Assembly (NCBI GenBank): GCA_004335635.1
Contig: QAXH01005278.1
Span: 1 to 64,000 of the forward strand
DNA length: 64,000 bases
Reading direction: 5' to 3'
Source of the DNA: Chloromonas sp. AAM2
Taxonomy: Eukaryota > Chlorophyta > Chlorophyceae > Chlamydomonadales > Chlamydomonadaceae
Both the position numbers and the translations under genes were made by a program. Below are positions 23,495 to 36,835 of the stretch, piece after piece. Positions within the stretch are counted from its first letter, which is position 1. Each line of letters begins with the position of its first letter. Below the pieces are notes generated by a model, which was given only the letters and a program-made list of their open reading frames with translations, was not told where the DNA came from and did not search any database.

Positions 23495-26400
23495 ATGTCA
23501 GAAGCAGGCCCAAGCAGTCCCAAGCGGGCACGGCTCAGCGATGCTGCTGGCACCCAGGAACCAACGCAGCCCGTCTCTTGGGATATGCCTCCGGACATTG
23601 TCCAGATTGTGGGAGAAATGCTGATGTCAGAAAAGAACGAATTCTACGACGAGGCTGAGCTTTCTTATGTGGCAGCAGCCCTAGCCGTCGCAGGCAACCA
23701 AAATCTTTCGGCCATCTCAACCTTCATCTACACGCGCCTGAGCCCGAGACTGGGAGAGGACTTGGATGGTCTGACAGATGCTTCGACCGCGCCCGTCATC
23801 AAAAATAAACTCAAGGTATGCGGCCGACTGGACTGTCCCAAGTCATTTCACAGCACCGGTGGTGAGCAGGACGGAGCTGGTTTGTCTGCAGCTTTTGCTT
23901 ACTCCTTCCGCATCGTCATCGACGCTCAATCTATGCATGCGTTGCGTTGCGGTGCTGTGCTGTGCGTTGCTCCGCGTGCTGCGCTGTGCCGTGCTGTGCT
24001 GTGCTGTGCTGTGCTGTGCTGATGACCAACCCCGCCGCAACCAGTTCAACATGTGCGCGATTGCAGGAATGGCGGCTTCCTCAATCTGGAAACAAGTCTG
24101 AGTTGTGGACAAGGGTGGAGGATGAAGTGACACCTGTGGGAGAGCACTGCCCTGTAGCACGCTCCGTGCGCAAGCGAGTCAAGGCGCTGCAAGAACAGTA
24201 CATCACGTAGGCGTTTGAAAAACCATTGCTCTTCACAGATGGCTTGGTGTGGGCGAGGTAGACCAAAATGTTGAGGTTGGAAAATGGCTAGCGTCTAGCC
24301 CTTGAAGCATTGCTTGACAATAGTTTCCAGTGATGTGCATCTTGAACTGTCCCGCCCTCCAAACCATTGCTTGACTTCATGGATATGTATTGCTTTTCAA
24401 TTCACTAGTCATGTGCCATGTGATCGTTTACTCTGCTTCCTTCTCATGCTTGCAGTCAGAGTCGTGCAAAGAACCACTTTGGAATTTACGGCTACTTGCT
24501 GAGCGCCCATGACGTTCCCTGCAAAGAGGAGGCAAACACAAAGCCTGGCAAGCCAGTGCAAAAGCTGTAAGTCAAGGACAAAACTGTAGGAACATTGATT
24601 GAAACTAACGTGGTGCAAGCTCATAATGGCGTTACTGGCAGCTTAGCCTGCCTATCCGTTGTGTTGGTGCTTGATGATTACTGCAATGTTTAAAATATGA
24701 TCTCTCTGTAACGGTGTGGCTGTTCTGTGTATCACTGGTGCTAGAAACGGAGAACAGCACCGTAACCTGCTGAAAGCACATATTGCATGGAATGTATGAT
24801 ATGCTTCCAACACGCGGCTGTGCTGAGCTCATTTGTAAAGTGCAATGTCTTGTCACTTTAAAAGTACATGATCACCTTGTCTTGCATACTGATGCGGCCC
24901 CATGCAAGTTGCGCAATCCATGTTTGCATCGGCACTACAATGCTACATGCTCAAGCCCTACAATGCACTTACATCTGATTATAAGAGCGTGTCTTGCTTG
25001 TTGCGTTTCAGGTATTCTCTCAAGGCTGTCAAGGCTCTAGCACGCAGCAGGTGAGAGAAGGCTTGCCGAGGCCGGGTTGCTTGCCATCTTTCAGACGCTA
25101 TCAACAAGCCGAACGTCAGATTGCAGGCTGGCCTGGCTGGGGCATGTGTTTAGGAAATGTTAGGTAACACGCAGGCCATGGTATTCTTGTAGTTTCGCAG
25201 CCAAATGTCAACACCTGTCGCTTGTTTTCTCATGTTGCCTTTCTTGTGCGTATTTCCCGTGTCTTTTTGATCTCAGGATTGGCTCGTCCACAGTTTTGAA
25301 GGCGCAAAAAGAAGACAGCAAGGCCAATTGGCAGCGCACGTTGGACCGCATTGAGAAGCGCAAGACGCAGGTAGCACTGGAATATCTTTTCAGCGTGGTT
25401 GGGCAGGCATGCCGGACATGATATAGGCAGTAGTCTTTGGCGACAGCAGGTACATTAGTGCCTGTAACGGGCAAGCCATCACAGGGCGAACAGAGCAGAT
25501 TGCTCTGTGGCATGCAGTCACTTTGCTTGGGCTTGAGGGCATGCCCCCCTTGTTGGCAGTACATGTCCAATTGAATCTGGAGAAGCTGGACAAGGCGTGG
25601 TATCTCGACATCAACAACTCCAAGGACCAACTGTTGAGTGTTGTGCACGCATGTGCAGGTGCGGGATGCACTCCTGGCGCGTGGCATGGACGAGTTGGAC
25701 GCGCAGCGGGGCATGAACCTGTTCTGGTACTACGGGCACCTGGGTACGGATGGCGATCCTGATGGGCCCAACGCAGCTCAGGCCATCGCAGACACGTGTG
25801 TCAAGGTAAGTGCTGCAACAACCATACTGCTGGCCACACCATGGCAGCGTACATACTTTTACTGTAGGAAGTATTTTTTCATCAGTGGAGCTGTTGATAG
25901 ACGTGAGCTACGATGTGTATCGGCCTGGCTACATGACAGCATGCATTCATCAAAGAGCAAAGATGCGGAAGTGCATTGTTGGTTGAGGCTAGATTTGCAT
26001 CCGATCCCAGCGCATGAATCGATCAAGAGATAGCAGGACATCAGGGTCCCTGCTATCAGGCTCTTGTTTACCACTTTTGTAACGTGTTGGTCGCACAACC
26101 ACACGCACTGCACATGTCACATGCGCTCTTGCAGATCGAGGAGTTCACCTGGCTGATCAACAACACAACCTGCGCTGACGTGTATATTAATATGCGTAGC
26201 AGTCACAAGGTATGGACCACAGGCATGGTCAACGACGCGGGGTGGGATTCGAGGGGGCCGGGAGGCTGTGCAGTGGGGAGAGGCTGTGCAGTGGGGAGAG
26301 GCTGGTTGCAACAGGCGAGCATATTTCGCCGCGGGTTTGTAATGGTTTATTGATATGCAAATGGGATTTTGAATCTTACAAACAATGTGCAGTTGGACTT

Positions 26401-27467
26401 GTGTATTGAATGGTTTGCTTTTATACCAGGCCAACAGGCAAAAGTACATTGGATGCTACTGAACGGAGCTGTTATCCTGCAGCCATTCGCTTAAGCAGAA
26501 ACGTTTGTGTTGCTTGCGGCAAACATTCCAGACTATATTTAGACTGCAATCAAAACTGGAGACTGATGCGGACATTGCAAATGCCAAATGATGCGAATAT
26601 TGCATATGATGAGTGAGCTTGATTGGATAATCTTCTTCATTTGGGGACATGGATTTGTTTACGAATTAGTCGCAACTGCATCTGCTGCAAAGGTGTCATC
26701 TGTTTTGTTTATTGAAAGCGCTTACGTGGCCGCCACTTGGCTGTGTCCGCAGTTCACCAAGAGCCCTGCACAATACAGACAGGTGAGACGTCGTGTCAAA
26801 CAGCCAACGTATTCGTCACAAGGTAGAGGTAGATGAGCTATTATGGCTAGTGCAATCACTGCAGTAGATGTGGCTGAGGTCCTTTCTGAATCAATCTTTT
26901 GCCACTGCTGTGCATGCAGCTGGCTGCACTCAAGGAGCGGGCTGCGGATATAGCTCTGAAGTCGTTTATCAATGAGGTGTGTGTCAGGTGGTTGCTGCAG
27001 TCTGGGGCGTGTACTAAAACACGACAGCGCCTGAGGTAATCTGGGCGATCCTAGGTTGGCAAGGTGTGCTCACGGTGCGAGGGTCAAGTGAGGGTCAGCT
27101 GAGGGTTGTGTGAACCTAACTAGCATCAGGGTGTCAAAAGACTTCATAAACTGGGTCATTGACAGGTTAGCTCTGGTTTGTCGTGAATGGGAAACAAGAT
27201 GAATGGGAAACAAGATGCATCTATTTGGTTGCAACACCATGATGTGTTCTTGGGCTGGTCATTATTTATAAACGACATGGGCAAGTGGCATCATGTGACA
27301 TGGAAGACGAATTATGACGGTTGCAGATTGCCTTCGTCGAGTCGGGCGACTTGGAGATGGTGCTGTCGACCCCAGGGCTGCCCGACGTGTTAAAGCCCAA
27401 GATCACTAAGAAGTGGGGCGAGATGATGGCCAGTGCTGGCGACAGCTGCTGCGAGGTGTGCGGCTAG
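23495..27467 (+). CDS. SAP-domain protein, copy B (intact)
   Basis: The model has ten exons: 23495-23815, 24067-24206, 24456-24566, 25012-25050, 25277-25370, 25659-25805, 26135-26209, 26753-26782, 26920-26976 and 27327-27467 (384 aa, phases closed). Residues 1-20 have a basic SPKRARL stretch, possibly a nuclear signal. A SAP motif spans the exon 1/2 junction at about residues 100-125 (NKLKEWRLPQSGNKSELWTR). SAP helices bind DNA in nuclear proteins. Exons 3-4 give AKNHFGIYGYLLSAHDVPC and LYSLKAVKALARSR, which resemble the K..Y.LT..DL / LY...V..LA pattern of XPA-C-like modules. That resemblance is inference only. The C-terminus ends CCEVCG, conserved in copy A. I do not know the function. A nuclear DNA-associated role fits the visible motifs. 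Confidence 0.8.
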
Positions 27468-27879
27468 CCAAAGGCCGGCAAGCCAACGTGCTGCTCGTGT
27501 ATGCCTGGGGTACAGTTCATGCGCCACTGCTGCTAGTCATCATAGCTACAGTGGTGTACACCTACAGACGTACATTCGGTCACCTGTTTATGTGTACTGC
27601 TTGTATTTTACTTTCTTTTCTCCGCATGACGACGACCTGCAGGATGTTTGCATCTGATATTGATTTGTTCGCTGTTGGCTTGTACATGAGTCGTGCGCTT
27701 GTACAATGTACGACCATGTAGCTGCAACACAGTTTCTTTCTAGCGCAGCCTTTTATTCAGATGGCATTGAACTGGGCTATGTTGTGGGTTGAACCAACAC
27801 CTTCTAGGACAGTTGAGCCTCGAGTCTTCCATGCAAGTTGACTTCTGCTATTTTTCCCCCTCTTTCCATGAACGTTCCT

Positions 27880-27975
27880 TTTCTCTTGCTCAGGATTGGC
27901 AAGGACCTTATTCAGTTTCATCTCCTGCATGGCTTGCTAGCGTTCGCGCTTGGTGCGTGTGGGCCCAGCTTCTGT
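27880..27975 (-). repeat. Dispersed repeat, ATTACATCAGG subfamily, copy 1
   Basis: On the minus strand it reads from GATTACAGAAGCTGGGCCCA through AACGCTAGCAAGCCATGC to AATCCTGAGCAAG. It matches the plus-strand block at 59187-59300 and, weakly, one at about 22120-22260 (minus). Confidence 0.55.
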
Positions 27976-28069
27976 AATCTATTTGAACACCTCGCAGCAC
28001 CCATGTCCTCTCACACGAGGGGAGGGATTCCAACCCGTCCAACCTACATGTGAAGGGGATTGCGACATA

Positions 28070-28115
28070 CCAGGATAGTACTGGTGGTGGCCAACCCCGC
28101 GAGGTGCTATCCTGG
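28070..28115. other. Hairpin downstream of the Fanzor-like ORF
   Basis: CCAGGATAG (28070-28078) pairs perfectly with CTATCCTGG (28107-28115). The stem is extended outward by TGCG/CGCA (28061-28064 and 28117-28120) across a bulge. It lies about 145-200 bp past the stop of the minus-strand Fanzor remnant, where guide RNAs of TnpB/Fanzor loci usually sit. Its function is inference only. Confidence 0.4.
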
Positions 28116-28258
28116 CCGCATACCTCGTTAGACCCAAAATGGGGCCTGAAAACATGTGCATATCGTTCAATGTTGAGCTGATTGGCATCCACAAAATGCA
28201 GGATACATCAATCACAACGAAGGATACGTCATGTTAGTGTCTGATATGATATCTCATG

Positions 28259-29785
28259 TTAGTGTCTGATTGTATCCTTTGTCTCAACCCTGCACAAAAT
28301 TGTCGGGTCGTTCAGCGCTTGCTCTGCCTCAATCTGGTGCGGCTCCAGTCCCTGGTGTTCCAAAGCCTGCTGCGCTTGCTGTTGTGGCTGAGCTTGTTGT
28401 GCCTTAGTACGCAGCACAGGGGGGCGGTGCGGAAGACCTGCCAAGAGCCACAAACCAACGTGCATAATGTTCCTAGCCGCATTGACGTCCCGGTGCCACA
28501 CGGTGTTGCAGAGAGTGCATCACTTCACCTGCGTGCATCAAGATTTGCATCTTCAACCTGTATTTTCTTTTGTTAATCGTCGTCACGTCTATATGTGGTG
28601 ATGCGCCCCTGCCAGTTACTGACTGCTGGCCCTCAGTATGCCAGGGCATGCTGAGTGCCAGTCAATGACTGCACCGCTGTGCCGGTTTTCTTTTCCTTCT
28701 GTTCTGTTCTGACACAGGTATATTCTTCCGACACAGATTCAGGGTGCACGTGCTGGTTTTCCTTGCGTACGTTGCTGCAGCCGTTGTGTAATCTCTGTGA
28801 TCAGCATGCTCTTACCTTGTAGGACGCCTTGACAATGCGACCACCGAACTTCGTCAAGCCGCTGAGCTTGTCTTCGTTGCGCTGTTGAACGATCTGATGA
28901 CCCCTGTGTGGCGGTGCTGTTGCAGTCTGCCGCCGCCTCTCCGGCTGTGGCTGCAAGCCTGCTGCCTGCAAATCCCCCGCTATGCTGGCTCCAACGCACC
29001 CAGAGCAAAATTGTGACGTGAGGTGCTCATCCACGGTGACGACCATTGCGTGCCTGTTCAGCACTTGCCTGAAGGCCTTGTGAGGTCCTCCGCCCATCCA
29101 ACTCGTGATGCAACCCCCGCCGCCGCATGACTTGTTTCCGTAAAATATCAAGGTGCTCTCCCGTGGCGCACCCCTGGTCAGGCTGTGAGCCAGCCCCTCC
29201 ATGGCCCGCTGTCGCTGCTCGTAAACACCAAGTGTGCGCTGACGGTAGTTGGAGCTGATGTAGTAGCCCAAAATGCCCGACACCATGATGCTTCTCCCCG
29301 CGAATGCTCCAAACGCCACCGGTCTGCTGACGTAAAGCGCGTCTGAAATGTAGCGTGATCTGACGAGCTTCGAGGCCACACCAAAGTCGCGCACTGGTGG
29401 CATACTGCTCAGCAATTCCTTCACTTGTGCAAACCTCGCAAAAGGTCTTTTTCTACAACCACGGTCACCAGTTAACAGTAACCTCAGAAGGAACACAGAG
29501 ACAAAGGGAAAAAAATGCTTACAGCCACCAGGTAACCTCAGGAGACACATCAACAGGTCCTCTCGCTCCATATCTACGCTAGATACTGTACTGCCGAAGA
29601 GCAAGTAACTGTCGAGTGATTGAGAAAAGAAGACCATCCTGTGATGAACATGACCAAGCGAAGCTGCTCGTACTGCTGGCATGAAAAATTTCCAAAATGC
29701 CCAGCTGCCATACTCCCAGTAACGTGCTTCCTGGTGTGCACTCCTTCCTCGTGAAGGTCTTGTGCGCTCAGACAATCAGACTCCA
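28259..29785 (-). pseudogene. Fanzor/TnpB-family RuvC nuclease remnant
   Basis: Fanzors are eukaryotic relatives of transposon TnpB: RNA-guided DNA endonucleases with a RuvC fold. Two exons are visible: one ending at 28816, open back to about 29775, and 28528-28259. The first has YEQRQRAMEGLAHSLTRG, IFYGNKSCGGGG and VVTVDEHLTSQFCSGC, i.e. the region before and including the first zinc-ribbon CxxC. The second has CTLCNTVWHRDVNAARNI: the second CxxC and the RuvC-III motif with catalytic Asp (28487-28489). Between acceptor and CTLC is an in-frame TGA (28520-28522) where Cys would be expected, so this copy is probably dead. No RuvC-I Asp is found, and a dispersed repeat (29864-30010) lies upstream, so the N-terminus is missing or decayed. 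The exact start is unknown. Confidence 0.7.
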
Positions 29786-29863
29786 CCCTTCATCAGCCAA
29801 AGTGCACCAGTCAAAGGCCTAGTCTGAGTTGAATCATCTCGAATTCAGACACCAAATTAAAAC

Positions 29864-30010
29864 CAAAAAAAAGAAGTTTGCCAGTTCTGGGACAGTTTGT
29901 GCGAATAGGTCTGTAGTGCCGCCAGGAACCTTTGTGTGTACGTCATCATAGGAACCTATCAAATTGTCTCAGAAGTGGAAATGCACCGTCTACCACAACA
30001 TGCGATGGTC
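29864..30010 (+). repeat. Dispersed repeat (TTTGCCAGTTCTGGGACAG family), long copy
   Basis: An A-run and GAAGTTTGCCAGTTCTGGGA are followed about 100 bp later by a CAGAAGTGG ... CACCGTCTACCACAACA block. The two blocks also occur together at 448-621. The first alone recurs at 17725, 32364, 39833 and 59843. It lies upstream of the Fanzor remnant. Confidence 0.75.
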
Positions 30011-30170
30011 ACCTCGCGGTTAACCGTATGTGTTTTTTTTGTCTGCTGTTCTATGCAAGCAAGAGTCATATGAAGAGTGATCACAGATGATCATGCAACC
30101 TCAGCTGCAACCTCGAAGCAAATCTTTTTCACCACCATGACGGCAGACGCGCCTCAACATAGGGTCAAAC

Positions 30171-30300
30171 TGGCAATCTGTCCAGTCGATATGTCAGCCC
30201 AAGTCCATTCAAGTCCATGTGCACCCCTTGCCGCCTCATCTGTCCAGTAGATATGTCGGTCCAACTGAAGTTCATTCAAGTCCATGTGCACCCCTTGCCG
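30171..30300 (+). repeat. Two-copy tandem duplication (~67 bp)
   Basis: CATTCAAGTCCATGTGCACC and the following CCTTGCCGCCTCATC occur twice, about 67 bp apart. They lie in the spacer between the Fanzor remnant and the small membrane-protein gene. I see no gene here. Confidence 0.7.
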
Positions 30301-30717
30301 CCTCATCCGCCAGAGAGGGCTGCTCTGTCCCCAGCTAAGCTTTGCAGTTGTAAGATTTACACCTGGCCGGCCCACATGCGCCGAGCCAGAGTCAAGTCCT
30401 ACGATGGGCTGTAGCTGTCCTACACCCACATCGGAGTGGGGTCATCCACGACTGCCGTGCGAGCGAGCAGAGGCACGCGCATCTGCAGCCATGCAGCCAT
30501 TGAGAATGTTAACGACCTGACGTGACGTAACTGCACGTTAATGGTAGTGGAACAAGGATGCTGACAACTATTTTGGATTGAAGTGCCAACAGCCAAGGGA
30601 TGACTTCAGACAGCACTGGAAAGGGTGAACTGCCGACGGCATTGGTAATTCCTGGCGCCCTGTGTCGACAACAACCGAGAGCTGGCTCGTTGAGACAAAG
30701 CAGCGATTTGCACTCAC

Positions 30718-31337
30718 CGCTGGCACCTTGAAAATGCTGCGCTGGGGTGGGTGGTGTGGACTGTCGAGTTTGTCGATAGCAGCGCATGGTGCCCATGGCG
30801 TCCCACCGGCAGGCAGGTGGCCCTGCTGGGACATGTAGCACAAACGTGCTCCAAACGCGAGAAGGGCTGTTGCGACCACAATGGCGCCAACCCCAATTGA
30901 CTCCTCTCCCGTGCGACTGAACACTGACGCCCCCTCTGACGCTGTCATCACAAGCGGCCAGATTGCCATCAGCGCTGAACCGCCCAGGTCGCAAAGCAGC
31001 GGCAGCATAAAGACGCCCTGCAGACACACAACACAAACCATGGCCAACTGGGCCTCCTCCTTCGCCCTCAAAATACAGCTAGACACATGTGTCCATCGTG
31101 TTAATGCAGCTACCAAGCCTGCTGCTGCCACAGCGCCGGCGGGGCACTACTCGGCAACGAGGGCGGTACTGCACGCCCTCAGCAGTTCTGCATACCACCC
31201 ACCATTGTAAGCAGCACCACCAGTGCCAGCAGCTTGGCAGAAGCCTTCAGCATGCTCTGTCCTTCAGGGGATGCCGCCGGAGCGCCAAGCTCCAAGTCGC
31301 AAGCGGGGACGCTGGTACTCTTGCTGAAAAAGGGCAT
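30718..31337 (-). CDS. Small predicted membrane protein (3' end unresolved)
   Basis: Two exons join in phase 0: 31337-31203 and 31017-30718 (145 codons). The start is MPFFSKSTSVPACDLELGAP. Hydrophobic segments follow: LLALVVLLTM running into GVFMLPLLCDL, then ALMAIWPLVM, then VGAIVVATALLAFGA, so two to three membrane spans. The tail is hydrophilic. At 30718 the sequence meets a strong donor (GTGAGTG). Either a further exon follows, or the frame reads on to a stop at 30568. I do not recognise the family. Hydrophobic pattern and clean splice sites are the only support. Confidence 0.45.
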
Positions 31338-32752
31338 CTTAATCGCAAAGCACAAGTCTCTTTGCCGAATGGTACTTGAAGTTTGGTGAGCTTGGTATCT
31401 GTGAATGGATCGCAAGACTCTGACTGCTAACAACGAGCCCCAGAACCGGGGCTAACAACGAGCTCCAAAACCGCCACCAACCGCCAGGCCCGCGGCATGA
31501 GCAATAAAAGCAAATTGCCTTGTCGTCCTCGTTTGCACCTATTCTGTATCAGCCTCCTGCCCAGGAGGTCAAGGACCAACAATGCACGCATCAATGGCCA
31601 TCATACCCGAAACTTTTGTAACCGGAGCCAGTTGCACGTCTGGCGACACTGTTTTGTTGCTCTCATCAGTTGGGCATTGACTGTGCGGAGGCCTGTGCCA
31701 ACGCATGTGTCTACTTGAGCAGTTTAGAGCAGCAGAGTGCATGGCACCGCTGCACAAAGCAAGGTCGCCCTGACTCAGAACCGAGATCGCGCTAAGCTTG
31801 TCTCGTGGCGATTTGGGCTTTTCACAAGGTTGACATGGCAAGACGGGCATGCGGTCGGATACGCTCAGGCAGAGGCAGGCCCAATCTGCCGCAGGGAACA
31901 GCAACAACGCAGAACCGCAAGCCAGGCTTGTGTTGGCGCGACTAGCGGCCCTGCTCTATTGCGGATCGATGCAGTGAACGAACAAACGCGCATTGCCGAC
32001 TCCGCTGCACTAGGCAAAGTCGACAGGGCTCAACGGCAAGGGCATGCCAACAATTGTCCTGCTGGCATCATCCACTGTCACATGTTCCATTCCAACATGA
32101 GTCTTTTGGAATGGAACATGGTTATAGTCATTAGCAATCACGTCAGCTCATCACTCAGATGTCAACCCCAATAACTTGTACTCTGGTGGCTAGTATGCAG
32201 GCTGTTCCATTCCAAAAAGCTCATGTTTGTATTGGAATCCTGGAATCGTACAAACATGATGTTTTCGAGCCTGCTATGTATGCTTTCAGCGCGTCAAGCA
32301 TGCTGTCCTGCTTCCCTGCCTTGAACAAATATATGTAGTACTTGCCCAGCATGAGCTTACATGACAAAAAAAAGTTTGTCAGTTCTGGGACAATCTGTGC
32401 ATCTGTTTTGTTTTGTGCTATGCAATACATGTCAATAGATTACGTCACGGACGCACAGTGACAGGCGTCTGGGGTCTGTCATCGGGTACCCATAGCATGG
32501 TCGTCTTGTCCAGGCGCAGCTGCAGCATTGACCCGCCGCTTTACCAAGACGAAAACTGTACCAAGGCTGAGTCAATTCATCAACCTCTTAGGTAAAACGC
32601 TGGTATCAGCTATTGAAGCTGGGCCAAGGCCCTAACATATCAGTTCTGGTCGTCTTGGTCAAGGCCAAAAGCAGCATTGTTCCGCCCGGCTTACTCAATA
32701 TCAATTGATAGGTTCAACGCAGTTGGCTGGTGCCATCTATGGAAGTTACAAG
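31338..32752. other. Intergenic region with hairpin and diverged tandem repeat
   Basis: This 1.4-kb spacer between two minus-strand genes contains a perfect 15-bp-stem hairpin (32081-32120), a copy of the TTTGCCAGTTCTGGGACA family (32364-32400), and two diverged copies of a roughly 110-bp block (about 32500-32617 and 32647-32750) sharing TGGTCGTCTTG and AGCAGCATTG words. I see no gene in it. Confidence 0.6.
32081..32120. repeat. Perfect hairpin, 15-bp stem
   Basis: CATGTTCCATTCCAA (32081-32095) and TTGGAATGGAACATG (32106-32120) are perfect complements around a 10-nt loop. The half-word GTTCCATTCCAA recurs near 32205. Confidence 0.9.
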
Positions 32753-35032
<2,280 letters not shown>

Positions 35033-35427
35033 GACGCTCGTATTCTCACCAAATTCGTCTGGCTGTCGCTTTCGTGTGCCTTGAGTGCGAAGAACTTTCA
35101 CTCATCCATCACGTTGATACAAGTCGTAATGCAGCGCAGAAACGCTCTCTGCTGGAGTTGAGTTTGATGTGTCGAATGCTAATGGTGATGGTAATGCGCT
35201 GGGCACTATGACACAAACTGACAGCAACTCAAGAAGACGCAAATTGTAGATGTTCGGTCTGTGTCGAAATCACCATCATCCAGCGAACAAGGCCCGGTGG
35301 AATAGGAAGCCGGACGAAAACAAGAAGTTTCTGTTGCACGTGCTTGGCTGGAGCCAGCCTTAGGTTTTGCTCTGTCCCCTGCTGTTTATTCGATGATTGA
35401 TCGCCAGCACGGTGACTACTCCACACT
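35033..35427. promoter_or_regulatory. Divergent promoter region, ARL5 / TRMT2A
   Basis: These 395 bp separate the ATGs of two head-to-head genes, so they hold both 5' UTRs and promoters. No repeat or TATA box is evident. Confidence 0.5.
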
Positions 35428-36687
35428 ATGGAAGCAGCCGTAGAACAAGCTGGGCAGAGTGTGGAACCGGCGTCCAAACAGGCCGCCAGTGCCGCCCGCC
35501 TCAGGCAAGTGCCTGCTGTTGATGGCTGTTGCCAGTGCATTCACTTCAAACGCAGCTCTATCACCTTTCCATGATGGCTTCATCAGCGTGCAAATCATGG
35601 GCACACGCATCAGCGTTGTGGCGGGCGACATTCAGGGTCTGCACAGCAACCAAGGGTGCTGTCCCATGCACATTCGTGAATCGCAGCAAGGATCTGGAGT
35701 TTGTCCAGCGCATGCTGGCTGCAGCACGGACCTTGGAGGATTACGTAGCTGCAGCCAGTGCTGCAGAGAGTTTGGCAGACAATGTTGTTACACAAGCACA
35801 GGTAAGCACAGCCATACTGCGAGCCGATGCCACCATGGATTCCGTGACTGTGACACCATTGGCGCTAGTGGCTAGGCGTGAGCAGCAAGTAACAGCAGGC
35901 ACCGCAGTCAATCTCATTAATTTACGTGCAGCAGCTACGGAAGTATTCGACTGTCTAGCGCCAGCAGTGCCTTGTCGGATGACGGGCAGGCTCTTATACC
36001 ATATAGACCATATCTCATCCCGCAGCGGGCAAAATGACATTTAATGAAAATGGTCAAGCAGGTCCCTCATGGCCATCAAATCTGTCACACACTTCTGCTG
36101 CCGCTTCTGTTTCTGCTTCTGCTGCTGCTAGTCACTCAACCCGCAGCACATGACCCACTTTGCTGCTTCTGCTGTTGCTGCTGCACCTGCCCCTCTCAGG
36201 CGTGTCTGCCCCAGGCTGCCCCCACAGCACACCTAGGTGCCACGCCCATCGCCCTCACAGTGGCAGGCCTGCCCGCACTGCCGGACTGGAACTGGGCTAA
36301 GTAAGGGATAGGGTTGGATTAGTGGGTTAAGTGTCAGGGGATGAGTGGTAGCAAAATCCAAGCTGATGGTTGGGAGTTGGGTTAAGGTTAGGAAATCCAA
36401 TGTTACTCGTTCAAAGCACGAATTGTGTATGCGTCGCTGGCCACCCGCCTTGCTGCAGCCGACCTGGCCACACCGGTCAACCTGTCCGGGCGCGTGCACG
36501 TCCTGCCCGCCATCATAAGTTTGCCGGTGGTTTCGTTTCAGCAGATGCTTGATGATGAAATCCGTGTTTTGCTGGATGCTCACGTGCTCCTGTTCTTGCA
36601 GTCGGCAATGTAACACAGTGTTCCCTCCCTTGTCCCCGCTGAGCAGTCCTCTCCGTATCGAAGGCCATGTCACGCACGCACACACAC

Positions 36688-36718
<31 letters not shown>

Positions 36719-36781
36719 NNNNNNNNNNNNNNNNNNNNNNNNNNNNNNNNNNNNNNNNNNNNNNNNNNNNNNNNNNNNNNN

Positions 36782-36835
<54 letters not shown>

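Noticed and set aside
36400..36613. Open frame beginning near GTGTATGCGTCGCTGGCCAC in TRMT2A intron 3
   Set aside because: It looks protein-like, but exons 3 and 4 join directly in phase through the RRM-like fold, and no acceptor/donor pair keeps the frame.
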